64,000 nucleotides of DNA. Source: Thinopyrum elongatum (taxonomy: Eukaryota > Streptophyta > Magnoliopsida > Poales > Poaceae). The position numbers were made by a program, and so were the translations under genes. Every line of letters starts with the position of its first letter. Position 1 is the stretch's first letter. The notes beneath the pieces are model-generated. The model had not been told where the DNA came from, did not search any database, and saw nothing but the letters and a program-made list of their open reading frames with translations. Location of the stretch: positions 274,546,904 through 274,610,903 of the forward strand of contig CM022303.1 in assembly GCA_011799875.1 (NCBI GenBank), read 5' to 3'. Of this stretch, positions 1 to 10,938 are shown piece after piece.

Positions 1-162
1 TACGAATTATCTTATCACAAAACTATCTGGTACGGATAATTTCAGTGCCTGCAGAAAATACCTTGCTGAAAACTGCTTGTCATTTCCTTCTGCTCCTCGT
101 TGGGTTCGACACTCTTACTTATCGAAAGGACTATGATTTATCCCCTATACTTGTGGATATCA
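1..162 (+). repeat. Gypsy element C, 3' end of its 5' LTR (cut by window edge)
   Basis: This stretch matches 61519-61681, the end of the same element's 3' LTR, with about 8 substitutions and one 1-bp indel by eye. It ends in ATATCA and is followed by a tRNA-Asp-type primer binding site, so it is the end of a plus-strand 5' LTR whose first part (about 1.35 kb) lies left of the window. Confidence 0.9.
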
Positions 163-173
163 AGACTCTTTTC

Positions 174-192
174 TGGTGCCATTACCGAGGAG
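174..192 (+). other. Primer binding site of gypsy element C
   Basis: TGGTGCCATTACCGAGGAG lies 11 bp after the LTR end. It is a mutated form of the tRNA-Asp complementary site (TGGCGCC..) seen intact on the minus strand in gypsy B at 44254-44272. It would prime minus-strand DNA synthesis. Confidence 0.8.
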
Positions 193-253
193 TGAAGCGC
201 CTTTGGTAAGTGGAATTTAGTAAGGAAACATTTATATTATGTGCTGAAATTTA

Positions 254-1319
254 TTGTCACTTGTCACTATGGAAGGTCATCCTTTGAGGGGCTTGTTCGG
301 GGTATCTTCACCTCGACCAGAAGAGCAAAGATTTGCTCCTCAACCTACTGCACCTACTGAAAGTATTTATTATGAAATTCCTTCGGGTATGATAGAGAAA
401 CTGCTAGCTAATTCATATGCAGGAGATGGAACACCACATCCTGATTTGCATCTAATCTATGTGGATGAAGTTTGTGGATTATTTAAGCTTGCAGGTTTGC
501 CCGAGGATGAAGTCAAGAAGAAGGTCTTCCCTTTATCTTTGAAGGGAAAGGCATTGACATGGTATAGGCTATGCGATGATATTGGAGCTTAGAATTACAA
601 CCGATTGAAATTGGAATTTCATCAGAAGTTTTATCCTATGCATCTGGTTCATCGTGATCGGAATTATATATATATATATATAATTTTTGGCCTCGTGCAG
701 GAGAAAGTATCGCTCAAGCTTGCGGGAGGCTTAAGTCAATGTTATATTCATGCCCCAATCATGATCTCTCAAGAGAAATTATTATTCAGAATTTTTATGC
801 TCGGCTTTCTCGTAATGATCAATCTATGATCGATACTTCTTGTACTGGTTCTTTTATGAAGAAGACTATTGAATTCAAATGGGATCTCCTGGAAAGAATT
901 AAACACAACTCCGAGGATTGGGAGCTCGACGAATGTAAGGAGTCAGGTATAAACCTTAAGTTTGATTGTGTTAAAACTTTTATGGATACCGATGCTTTTC
1001 GTGATTTTAGCACTAAATATGGACTTGACTCTCAGATAGTAGCTTCTTTCTGTGAATCATTTGCTACTCATGTTGATCTCCCTAAGGAGAAGTGGTTTAA
1101 GTATCATCATCCCATTAAAGTAATAATAGTAGAACCCATTAAAGATGAAGAAGAAACCATTACTTATAATGTTGATCCTCTTATTCCTACTGTTTATATT
1201 GAGAAACCACCTTTTCCTGTTAGGATAAAAGAACATGCTAAAGCTTCAGCTGTAGCCGTAAGAGTTATATTCGAACACCTACACCCCCTGAACAAATTAA
1301 AGTTGAACCTAGTATTGCT
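254..1319 (+). pseudogene. Gypsy element C gag, broken
   Basis: Gag would form the virus-like particle of the retrotransposon in the cytoplasm. The first part (254-592) carries the plant retrotransposon gag signature FPLSLKGKALTWY, then hits a TAG stop at 590-592 where the reading suggests a Trp codon. Translation continues in the same frame from 593 until a (TA)n run at 664-684, after which the coding similarity moves to another frame (739 to about 1260, including LSREIIIQNFYARLS and a CESFATHVDLP motif). A second frame change near 1260-1320 leads into the protease. At least one nonsense and two frame changes make it non-functional. The start at 254 is only a convenient ATG-side limit; the real leader lies between the primer site and here. 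Confidence 0.8.
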
Positions 1320-1796
1320 ATGGTTAACGATCTCTTGGTCGATAATATCGACAGGCATGTTATTTATTTCTGTGATGAAGCTGCTAGAATTGCTAAACCC
1401 GATGATAAAGATAAACATAGACATATTGTTGGCATGCATGTTGTCTCTGTTAAAATAGGAGATCATTGTTATCATGGCTTATATGATTTGGGTGCTAGTG
1501 TGAGTGCCATTCCTTTTACTTTATATCAAGAAATTATGAATGATATTGCACCTGCTGAAATAGAAGATATTGATGTTACTATTAAGCTCGCTAATAGATA
1601 TACTATCTCACCAATTGGGATCGTTAGAGATGTTGAAGTCTTGCGTGGGAAAATAAAATACCCTACTGATTTTCTAGTTCTTGGTTCCCTGCAAGATGAT
1701 TTTTGTCCCATTATATTTGGTAGACCTTTCTTGAACACTATTAATGCTAAAATAGATTGTGAGAAAGAAACTGTTAGCGTAAGTTTTGGGGATGTG
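1320..1796 (+). pseudogene. Gypsy element C retropepsin (aspartic protease), interrupted by CACTA
   Basis: The protease would cut the gag-pol polyprotein. The catalytic loop YDLGASVSAIPF is visible near 1480-1520 (D-L-G-A-S is the form usual in Athila-type plant gypsy elements), and IIFGRPFLNT near 1710-1740 is the second conserved block. The reading frame is open until the GTG codon at 1794-1796, where the CACTA terminus begins. The same frame resumes at 49743 after the duplicated GTG, so the insertion lies between protease and reverse transcriptase. The upstream junction to gag is frameshifted. Confidence 0.88.
1794..1796. repeat. CACTA target-site duplication, left copy (GTG)
   Basis: GTG directly precedes the CACTA terminus at 1797 and is repeated at 49743-49745 directly after the opposite terminus. 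Three-base duplications are the rule for CACTA elements. Removing one copy with the insert rejoins the gypsy reading frame. Confidence 0.93.
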
Positions 1797-1822
1797 CACT
1801 ACAAAAAAAGACACATCCGTGA
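1797..1822 (+). repeat. CACTA terminal inverted repeat, left
   Basis: CACTACAAAAAAAGACACAT followed by CCGTGA pairs with the complement of 49715-49742, allowing two extra A/T bases in the right copy. The terminal CACTA is the transposase cleavage signature of the superfamily. Confidence 0.92.
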
Positions 1823-3480
1823 CATTTTGGCCCGAACGATTTTTTTTTTGTCATGCTTATGATACTTCTATGAAGATAATTATGAAAAAACCCGGTATCA
1901 TCATAGATGTGGTGGGCTCCTACGTCTATGACAAAAAATCATGACAGAAAATGGGCTTTTCATCCTGGGCGGGCCGGAGACGCACCTGCATGACATTTTT
2001 TGGGCCGTCCATGACGGAAAAAATCGTGGTAGAAGCGAGGGCGAGGAAAATTTCGGGGAGTTCCTGGTTACGGTGGGTGGTCGGGGTCGAGCGATGCACG
2101 GAGGTTTGCGCGTTTCTCTCGTACACGTACGTGCGTGTGTGCGAGGCGTTGGGCTCTAACTGAACCCGAGCGAGGCGTTCGCTTACTGAACCCGAGCGAT
2201 TGCAGTAGCTACGCGCGTTACTGAACCCGAGCGATCGATCCCTTGGCTGTAAACTGAACCTGAGCGATTCCTTTGCTACTGCTGCTAACTGAACCCGAGC
2301 GATCGATCGCTGCTGCTGCTGCTTACTGAAGCCGATCGAACCTGCTGCCTCTTGATAAATAGTGAATGTGGGGGTTGGTTGAATGAGTCGAGACGTACGT
2401 GGTTGGGGTTGGATGAACAGTTCCCGGTGGGGGTTGGATGAACAGGTCCCCGTGGTAGTAGGCCGTTGCCGCTGGATGAACAGGACCCCGAGAGGAGGCC
2501 GCCACATCCGAGCTGGTTGGGGGTGGATGAACAGGACCCCGTGGAGGGCTGGTTGAGCAGTAGCCGGTGGAGGGCTGGATGAATAGTAGCCCATGGATGA
2601 ACAGTTGCTGGTGGAGGCAGGAGGAAGACACAGTGGATGAACAGTGCAGGTGGAGGCTGAAGGAAGTCGATGGTGGGTGAACAGTAGCCCGTGGAGTCCC
2701 GTTTTGCGGTACGCCACACCCCTCCCGATGAACAGGACCCCCGTTTCGACCGTAGCGCTCCAACACAAGTCCGTTTCCTCCGTTTTGCGGTACGCAACAC
2801 CCCTCCCGATCAAGAGGACCCCGTTTCGACCGTAGGCACTCGAACAGAAGTCCGTTTCCTCTGTTTTGCGGTACGCCAGACCCTTCCCAATGAACAGGAC
2901 CCCGTTTCGACTGTACGCGGTCGAACAGAAGGCCTGTTTCCTCCGTTCTGCGGTACGCCAGACCTCATTTCGGCTGTTCAGTCCAAGCCGGTTGGCTCCC
3001 GATGAACATGACGTATTCCGTTGCCTCCCAATGAACATGACGCTATTTCCTCCGTTGCAACCCAGCCAGTTGGCTGTCGATGAACAGGATAACATCGATG
3101 TATGCGTTCGAGACCCCGCTCGTATGTACGTACGTAGCCATATTTACTTTCTTGCAGCGTGGTTGTACGTACGTGTACACGATATAGATGGGACTGCGTG
3201 ACATGCTACGTCTGCGCCTCTACTACGACATGTGCCGCTCCTTACTCGGCCACAGTTCATCGCTGCAGAGAGACCGATCGACCAATAAGTACGTACACGT
3301 TCGCGATAACGCTACGTATGCTTCGACCGGGTGGGTCCCAGCTGTCAGGGAGGATAAGGACACACTTCCTTGCGTGCGAAGATATAGCTCGTGGGTCCCA
3401 GCTGTCATGGGGAAGAATCATTTTTTTTTGCCTGTAATATGGATGCACTTCCTTGCATGCAAAGATGTAGCTGGTGGGTC
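1823..3480. repeat. CACTA left subterminal repeat region
   Basis: Short CATGAC/GTCATG motifs crowd 1848-2022. Then come a GAACCCGAGCGA repeat at about 2159, 2184, 2219, 2252 and 2290; GGATGAACAG repeats with 35-50 bp spacing through 2404-2660; and four copies of an 81-82 bp unit starting at 2701, 2782, 2863 and 2945 (core TTTTGCGGTACGC, ending near CCCCGTTTCGAC). A GGGTCCCAGCTGTCA repeat follows at about 3328-3480. Such arrays are the usual binding region for CACTA-encoded proteins. Long frames open on the minus strand here come only from the repeats. Confidence 0.82.
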
Positions 3481-4738
3481 CATCTGTCGGCCTCACCGCA
3501 TAGAGTCCTCTTCTGATGGCTGTCGTTCGTTGACCATGTTGACCACGCCGTGTGGACAGCACCCAGGCGGTGGACGACTGCGAGGCCTAAGATGGGAACG
3601 ATCTGGAGTCGTGGAACAAGGGGCACTAGAGTCCCTGGTGGAGGGGAGTACGAGGGACTGGTTCGGCTGCCAGGTGAGGCTGCCTTCGCCGGAGAATAAT
3701 AGAAGGTGTGGGTGAGTACAGGTATGACCTGGCCACCGTTGGGAGTAGGGTGGGGCAGCGAGGCATGCGAGGCATGCGCGGCAGCACAGCAGGCCACGGG
3801 AGGCAGATGTAGGCGCTCCAGCCGGCGATGGTTTTGGCGGCTGGAGCAAGAGCAACTAGATCAGAGATTGAAGAAGCGGGATCGCCATTGGATGTCAATC
3901 CAATGACTACAGATGTCAGAGTAATTTGTTGACCTTTTGTTTTAGACCATTAAATCATTTTGTTCACTAAATGGACAACACCTTGCACAGGCTTCGTCTA
4001 GTGGGCCGACAAAGTCAGCTTCGAAAGCTGTGGCGGAATGCAGCCCATTTATTTAGGTTTTACAGCCCATTTCATTTTGTTTGCCAATACATCTATTTCC
4101 TGGGCTTTGACTCAAAAAATAATCTATTTCCTGGGCTGGGTAAAAATAATAATAGCCGATTTACTATTTATGATAATTTACAGCGCATTTGATTATTTAT
4201 TCGAATAAACCTATTTACTGAGCTGGGTGAAAAATAATATTGCGTACATGCAGCGCATTTATCATTTCTGATAATTTACAAGCCATTTGATTTTAGTAGA
4301 AATGGACCCATTTTCTGGGATGGGTAAAAAAACAATGATGGTCTGGACTGAGCATTTCGTATAAAAAATAATATTGAGATACAAATATTATTAAAAAATT
4401 AAGTTGGGCTTGGTAATCTTATTATATAAAAAATGTACTGGGCTATGCATTTTATTAAAAGAAACATAGGCTAGGATGCGCTTATTTTAGGATCTTGTGT
4501 ACAACTGTCGGCCCAGTAGCATTGCTGATGTTCAACAAAAAAAGCCTGTGTAGTACAGTACAACTTTACATGGCTACTCAGCCCACATTCAACGACGCCT
4601 GAAAACGCCCAAACAAGGCTTCTGTACAACTTTTTGAAGTCACTGAGCTCAATTAATAACTTAAGGAAAAATGTTAGAGTACAGTGGAACCTAATTAAAA
4701 GATGTCACGAGCAAAGAAATAATTCAACGGGTCCCACT

Positions 4739-4769
<31 letters not shown>

Positions 4770-5210
4770 CCCATCGGTCGATGCTCGTAAATACATCTTT
4801 CAGCCATATCAATTGCTAATGCTCAGTAAGAAAGAACTTATATGGTTGACACAATCATATAGAACATCATAGCACACTGAACTTGCATACAAAAATTTCA
4901 CGCAGGCAGCACAATCAGGGTGGAAGCAGTGGATCGCTACGGGTAGGGCTATGTTGAAACCAACGATCTCGTACATAACGGTTCATCGTCTTTATCAATG
5001 ATGGGGAAATATCTTGAATGTTGTGCAAAGAAAACAGACAGACAACACAATAAGTTCTGCTAGCACATTAAGTTGACGTACACCCCTTTCTAAAAAAAGT
5101 TCAGCTACAAAAATAGAACAGGTCACAATCAAATGTACTGGCACATCAGTGCTTCACACCGATAGCTCGGATTTAACTAGTATCTGAGAAGATTCAGCTG
5201 TTACCTCAAA
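3481..5210. other. CACTA interior, non-coding, with diverged tandem repeats
   Basis: No convincing gene was seen. From about 4030 to 4335 an AT-rich unit of roughly 100 bp recurs in diverged copies (ACAGC[CG]CATTT.. and ..CTGGGCTGGGTAAAAATAAT). A TG/AG microsatellite lies at 4739-4769. The GC-rich stretch 3500-3900 has short open frames on both strands without recognisable motifs. Confidence 0.6.
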
Positions 5211-6080
5211 TTAGAGCACATCCAGGCAGCCAACCCTGCCTCTTCTCCCAAAGAAGCAGTGGCCTCCGCCGCGCGATGGACTAGGCCCTGTGCCATCCAT
5301 CGTTCCGAGCAACACGGGGAAAGTCTGACGTTGACTCCTGTAATGGACGTCGTGGACGGACCCTGGCACTAGTGGCGGCGGCAGGACTTCGATTGATGGA
5401 TTGACCACTTCTTCAACATGCACGAACACTCGATACAGGTACATCCCTAACATGGTCCGCGGCGGCCTTGGTGCCGATGAATAGTACAACCCCGGTTCCT
5501 GCACCGGTATCTGAACACCAATCACCTTTGGTATGGTGGACGGCTTCTTCATCCATGCCATAACCGTTAGAGCCCAGCTGTCTGGAGGAAGAAACATACT
5601 TACGAGCTCACCTCCAAGGTCGTTGATAAGCTCATTCATGGACTTGTTGTTCCAAGCACGTCGAGGCATGCCGTGGAAGGTGAGCTTTGTTAAAAACTCA
5701 AGCTCAGAGGGCACCAAGCCCCATCCTGGGTGCCACCGATCAAAGCTCACCAGCGCGCCATCGCAGAACAAACACCGGGAAGATTCGAACACACGACTGC
5801 AGTCAAAAGTTGTCCGAAACCTGACGAAGAAATCAGCCGGTGGCGGATAGACTTCGACGAGCAAGTCACTTATTTGGATGCCGTGCGCAATGCCAAGAGC
5901 TTTGACAAGGTCGTCCGGCGAGACGGGAGGTCGGCCACCGTTGATGGTTACCATCAGCACTTTGCCGACAAACTGGTCGTCAAGCGCCGCCATGCCACTA
6001 TTGAGCGACAGCACCCAGCGCCCGAAGGCAGGACGGACCTCAGGATCTTCGGCTCGGAGATCCGTGTTAACCGGCGACAT
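5211..6080 (-). CDS. DUF4283-like hypothetical protein (possible captured gene)
   Basis: An open frame of 289 codons runs on the minus strand from an ATG at 6080. A longer frame from an ATG at 6260 adds 60 mostly Pro/Ser-rich residues that look like translated leader, so the inner start is preferred. The middle of the protein (DDLVKALGIAHG..., a PPADFFVRF block, then CLFCDGALVSFDRWHPGWG) resembles the N-terminal domain of grass proteins usually labelled DUF4283, an RNA-binding-like fold found in plant LINE ORF1 and many orphan proteins. A zinc knuckle, expected in many relatives, is not visible. It sits on the same strand as, and 0.6 kb downstream of, the F-box gene. The frame is intact but the function is unknown. 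It could be a captured host segment or a decayed LINE ORF1. Confidence 0.5.
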   Translation of the reverse strand: MSPVNTDLRAEDPEVRPAFGRWVLSLNSGMAALDDQFVGKVLMVTINGGRPPVSPDDLVKALGIAHGIQISDLLVEVYPPPADFFVRFRTTFDCSRVFESSRCLFCDGALVSFDRWHPGWGLVPSELEFLTKLTFHGMPRRAWNNKSMNELINDLGGELVSMFLPPDSWALTVMAWMKKPSTIPKVIGVQIPVQEPGLYYSSAPRPPRTMLGMYLYRVFVHVEEVVNPSIEVLPPPLVPGSVHDVHYRSQRQTFPVLLGTMDGTGPSPSRGGGHCFFGRRGRVGCLDVL

Positions 6081-6260
6081 GATAGTGCACTTGAGTACAG
6101 GGAGTACAGGAGGGGGATTTGGGGGAACTGGAGTAGGAATCGAGATTCCAGAGGTGGGGGAGGGGCGGGAGATTGGGGATGAAAAGGTAGCATGAATTTT
6201 GAACACGCGCCAATATGCTCTCGGCGCGCAAGCGCACGAAAACACCGGTGGCACCCACAT

Positions 6261-6694
6261 GTCGGCCTAAGAGTCCTTTTTCTTTCTTATTTTGAGAGCC
6301 CGGCCTGAGAGTCATAATTGACCTGTTTGGCAATGCGTTACTACTCGGCCCATATTCAACGACACCTCACTGGCCCAAACAAGTGTACATCATCGAAAAG
6401 ACACTGATCTCAAATTATAACTTGAAAAAAGGAGATATACTCTGAACACTGGAGAATGGTGATGCCCTCATTTAGCCCACCAGCAGTTCGAGACAATAAA
6501 CAGTTTGAAACAATGATATATACAACATTCAAACACTGACTAGTGACTACTACTGACATAAACAGCAAGACATGATAGCTCATAAGAAGTCTTGCTACAC
6601 CACCAAAACGCACCCATCTGCAGCGCTCAGACTCTCGTGATCCAGACGAGAATGACATTCTAAATAGAGGCAACTATTACATAGTAAGAGTGAC
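6261..6694. other. Short intergenic stretch between the DUF4283-like ORF and the F-box gene
   Basis: AT-rich sequence containing the likely 3' untranslated region of the F-box gene and the likely promoter of the DUF4283-like ORF, both on the minus strand. No clear TATA box or repeat was seen. Confidence 0.4.
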
Positions 6695-8975
6695 TTAGAC
6701 GAGGATGACCAGATGACAAGGAATATGCATAACAAAAGAGAGAACTACCCATCCAGAACAAGCAACAAAAGACAACAAGTCATTCGAAGAGGGATGATCC
6801 AACACCATCATAATTTGCAGCCCCGCTTCAGCCACCAGTGATTCAGAGACACGAGTACTCCACCCTTTCGACGCAACAGCCCAATTACCTATCAACCTGA
6901 AGGCTTGAATCCAAGGATCAAAGTTAATCCAGATGCCTTTGTCATTCTCACCTTCTTTTGGCAGCAGGCTGTATCGTTGACAATCAGGGGAGTTTGCTCC
7001 CGAAGTCTTATGGCTCGTCGTGTAGACACAATTTTCCCTAGCAAACAAAGCCTCTTTGCCATCAAGGTCCTTGCCAACGGTGATCTCCTGGTTAATCAGA
7101 TTATTGAGTCTGAGAAACAGAGAGTGTGAACCAAGGCTGTTTACCCGCCTCCAACTCAAAAATCTTGAAGGCCCCAACAAGCTGGTATCCTGCTCATAGA
7201 TGTAACAGGCACTGTCCAGATACTCACGTATTTCACGGTGCTTGTACACAGTGGGGTTTTTGCAATATAACTTTTCTGGCTCTTGTGTGCGAATGATCAT
7301 CAGTCTTTTGCCGTCGTCTGATCGAGTGAGGAACCAGTTGTGCTTCCCTATTTTTGGCAAAGGTGGTGTGATTACAAAGGGTAGTAACTGTAGGGACACT
7401 GCATCATATCAAAAAGGACAGGCATTGTTAATGTAAGATCAGCATTGTTCAGAGTATGAGTAGGATAATGCAAGAAACAACATTGATCTGTCCCTGTTGG
7501 AACTGAGAGGAAAATACAATGAAATGTATACTGGGTTCGAAAATATAGAAGTGCCATGCATGGTTATACTCATGTTATCTCATAATCGATTCTTCACATG
7601 AAACTACCATGTCGTGCATGTTATGTAATCATGTTCTGTCCTCACAAACAAATTCTTCAAGGAAACTAACAGACCATGCATTGTTATATACTCATGTTCT
7701 GTGGGCAAAATTTTTGTGAGGATATTATTCTAGCCACTGATTGCTGAAGAGCGAATAGAGGTATGTACACATGGTAAGCATTACAGGATTTCACTACTTC
7801 CAAATATAGAGTTCTCCATATGCACATTTACTTACCTAATGTATGGTTAGATGAAACCAACAGTGTTATGCATGTTTCTACATCATGAAAATGAGGAAAC
7901 TAACATGGCTATTGATACACACTCATATTTAGTAGTATATAGATTACTATAAAGTAAGGAGAATATCCATATCTTCCTAACCGTTTGATTATTCAAGGGT
8001 ACAAATTGGCTGTAATGACATGGTCACAATCGCATGAATTAACTCATTCCAAATATAGCTGATTTATGGCATCTCTAATACATTGCCATAGTTCTACTGA
8101 AATTCTGCTCAAACAGGGATATGCCAATCATCACAAAAAGTTCAAACAGTGTCATGGCGTTATCATTAAAATCAGACGAAAACAACTTACACGCGCTGTC
8201 CCAGCAATACGTGGTGCCATCTGCTTTGTCGATCGCGTAGATGATGCCATTGTGTTCAATAGCATCACAGAAGTGTGTATCAGCTTTGACGATCCACTGC
8301 GAGGTGAGTCGTCTCCAGCTAAAGAGGGCACCAGCGGAAAGATAGGCTAGTCCGCGGTCGAACAAGGCAATTAGCTTGAAGTCTGCGTAATCCGCATATC
8401 GTGTGGGCACCTGGCAGATTACAATCTTCTGCAAAATAAGGTCCGTCCAACTGACGTGGTAATCTAGATGACTTGGATCGCGACGATAAAACCCTACATA
8501 CTCCAACGGAGGAAGGATAATCTCATGGGAGGTCTGGAAGTTCACGAACACCAACTTTTCCCCATCTTCTCTGATGGCAGCCATCCGGTGGGAGTTCATG
8601 CCGACCCAGTACATACCTGCCAAGAAGTTTCGGGCGATGGTGATCAGATCAAAGTCAAGGGAAATGATGTACGGCGACCCACTACATACCTACAAAGAAG
8701 TTTTGGCTAATGGAGGTCGGATTGAAGTCGAGGGGCATCATGTACGCCTCCGTATCATGGTGAGCAAATCTCGCTAGACCAGATGGTAGAAAGCAGGGTG
8801 TCTTGAAAAGCTGAGGCCTCGCTTCGATGATGGCCGCGTGCATGTCCCTCGAGCATGCAGCTAGCCACACGGCGCTCAACATATCCATACACGAACAACA
8901 GAGGTCGAGCATGTCACTGGGGAGATTGCTCCAATCATGGCTCATATGGATGCCGCGTGATTTGCGTTCAGCCAT
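6695..8975 (-). CDS. F-box / DUF295 (KIB-like) protein gene, three exons, frame intact
   Basis: Three exons on the minus strand give 471 codons plus stop: 8975-8690, 8616-8191 and 7398-6695. The ATG at 8975 sits in CCACCATGG, a strong plant start context. Exon 1 has an F-box-like segment (WSNLPSDMLDLCC.., residues about 14-50). Exon 2 holds a DUF295 half (SQWIVKADTHFCDAI, GIIYAIDKADGT..YCWD) and exon 3 the other (FLSWRRVNSLG, EALFARENCVY). Intron 2 (7399-8190, 792 bp) has a GTAAGT donor and a GATGCAG acceptor, both in matching phase 1. Intron 1 (8617-8689) is only 73 bp and phase 1; it lies in a tandem duplication. Such proteins are usually substrate adaptors of SCF ubiquitin ligases or orphan DUF295 proteins. 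The gene lies inside the CACTA insertion, so it is probably captured cargo. The last 40 residues are hydrophobic and may be read-through. No expression evidence is available. Confidence 0.7.
8617..8689 (-). other. Candidate 73-bp intron made by tandem duplication
   Basis: On the minus strand an exonic segment ending TTTGTAG|GTATGTA is followed by a diverged copy (about 74 percent identical by eye) ending TTGGCAG|GTATGTA. Splicing at the two AG|GT boundaries removes exactly one repeat unit of 73 bp and a TAG stop, and keeps the coding phase. Left unspliced, the extra unit shifts the frame. Confidence 0.55.
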
Positions 8976-10106
8976 GGTGGAGTTTGGAAGGTGGGGTTTT
9001 GGGGGGCTTGATTTACGGGGGATAAGGTTCTCGGTGCTGGAGCGGCTAGCGAGGGAATAGTGGTACTGGGGGAGGCGAGCGAAGCGAGGGTACGTGGGGG
9101 CACAGTGAGATGATGAAGAGTGACCTCAGGATCTCCGGCGAGATGGAGATGGAGATGGAGTGGTGCTAGGGGAGAGGGAGACGAGGCGAGGCATGCTATA
9201 CAGCGGTGGTGACAGTGACTGCACAGTGCACAAGGTGAGGCTGACTTTGGTAACCCGAACACGCCGCCTGGACTAGTGTCACCTCGAGCGCAGGGTCTTG
9301 TCACTTCACTGTGAGGACCGGATGAATAATATTTTGACCATCAAGTGTACCATAGTTGTACTACTACTAGTAGTAACATGCTGAGTAGTACTGTATAGCG
9401 GAAATCAGTCTCCCGTGCTAGCATGCCTCTAGGTTCACTTCATCCTCCAGGTAGCATCCATATTGCGAGCAGAACCAAATTCTCGTGCATGCGGAAGCAC
9501 GAAGAAGGGCTTTTTATTTTTTTAGGATAACCGCATATATTCCTTAACCAGAAAAGGTTGTGTCTCACAGGCACGCGCCAATATCAATCCGAACCAGCTA
9601 CGACATATTTTTTGTGTGCAAAGAGATGGATATGTTTGTATATCTGTTCGTCCACCCAAGTGGGTTTTGCGTAGATCCCACCTGTCAGGAGGGGTGCAGA
9701 AATAAAAAGTAATCATAAAATGTTTCGCCACGGTGATTCGAAAGAGTGACCTCAACTAACCAGTGGTACATGTAGCGATAGAAGGATGGGCACGTACACG
9801 GACACAGACCACTCCTCAGTACGCTACCCAAATAGCCTTTTCGTTTTACAGGTTGGTCTACCTAGCCGTCTAATCAACTTCCTGCATGCCACTTCTCCCA
9901 TTTACTTCTCCATCGGGAACAGATTTTCCTCGGCTTCTTCACCTCTCCTTCATTTGCATTCAAACCCCACTGGATTCACATCCTCCTTGAGTAATTCTGA
10001 AGCCCTTTAAATAATCATCTTCTTCAGTTAGACTAGCCATCTTAATCCTAATTCTCCAAACCATAGCCCTCCAGTCCAGCGGTTCCAAATGGCGAAATAG
10101 ATCCCT
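8976..10106. other. F-box gene upstream region and spacer
   Basis: The first 90 bp next to 8975 are CA-rich and suit a 5' leader of the F-box gene. Beyond that I see GC-rich sequence to about 9310, then mixed sequence with no recognised gene. Segment 10020-10106 leads into the exonuclease-like frame. Confidence 0.4.
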
Positions 10107-10541
10107 ATGCAGGTTTTTAGCGTCAAACATGTCCTCGTCGAAGGCTCGTTGAGCATAGTTGCCACCGTCACCGACCACCCAAGGGTTGTTCGGGAGTGGA
10201 TCAACAATGTATCCAACTGCCACCAAATGGTGGAGATGAAGATCATCGGTCTCGACTCAGAGTACACGGAGCATGCCATTGGGAAAATCCAACGCGCTGC
10301 CGTCCTTCAGCTGTGCCTTGAAGATGAAGTTTTGGTGTATCACATCATACACGTGCCCTCCATACCAGGTGAGCTCCACGATTTCATGTCTCGGGAGGAC
10401 ATATACTTCTGTGGGGCAGCCATCGAAGGGGACAAACAGAAGCTGGCGCCGTACAACCTTGACTTGAAAAACATCGCTGACCTACAAACCAGAATTCCTG
10501 TAGACGATTGTGATAAAGAAAACCATCCCTATTCGATGTAG
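10107..10541 (+). pseudogene. DEDD-type 3'-5' exonuclease (WRN-exonuclease-like), truncated
   Basis: The 144-codon frame contains the first catalytic block GLDSEYT (D-x-E, motif Exo I) near residue 48, an AAVLQLCLEDEVLVYHI strand pattern, and CGAAIEGDKQKL near residue 104, which fits motif Exo II with its Asp. Proteins of this family remove nucleotides from DNA or RNA 3' ends and are expanded in grasses. Full-length members continue for 60-100 residues with the Exo III motif (Y-x3-D), which is absent here. The frame ends at 10541, about 150 bp before the long GAA tract. It is therefore a 5' gene fragment. The ATG at 10107 is a plausible start because little sequence normally precedes this domain. 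Confidence 0.65.
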
Positions 10542-10699
10542 CAAATTCTGTGATTGGAACAAATCTTGAGAAGGGTGACGAGACGCTGGGATTAAGGTCG
10601 TCTGGATGGGAGAATTATCCCTTGATGCCCGTGTGAGTTTCGAGATAGCTTCAAGGTCGAAAGAGCTTGTTGCAAAGCCGTCTCCCACAGAAAATGAGA

Positions 10700-10938
10700 A
10701 AGAAGAAGAAGAAGAAGAAGAAGAAGAAGAAGAAGAAGAAGAAGAAGAAGAAGAAGAAGAAGAAGAAGAGAAGAAGAAGAAGAAGAAGAAGAAGAGGAGG
10801 AAGGAGAAGGAGAAGAAGAAGGAGAAGAAGAAGGAGAAGAAGAAGAAGAAGAAGAAGAAGAAGAAGAAGAAGAAGAAGAAGAAGAAGAAGAAGAAGAAGA
10901 AGAAGAAGAAGAAGAAGAAGAAGAAGAAGAAAGAAGAA
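10700..10938 (+). repeat. Long GAA/AAG trinucleotide microsatellite
   Basis: About 240 bp of nearly uninterrupted GAA repeats with a few GGA and AGG variants around 10790-10845. All purines lie on the plus strand. The long Glu, Lys, Arg or Ser/Phe/Leu-rich translations of this region are artefacts of the repeat. Confidence 0.97.

Noticed and set aside
1926..3095. 389-codon open frame on the minus strand across the left CACTA end
   Set aside because: It is composed of the subterminal tandem repeats and shows no domain; the openness comes from repeat units lacking stops.
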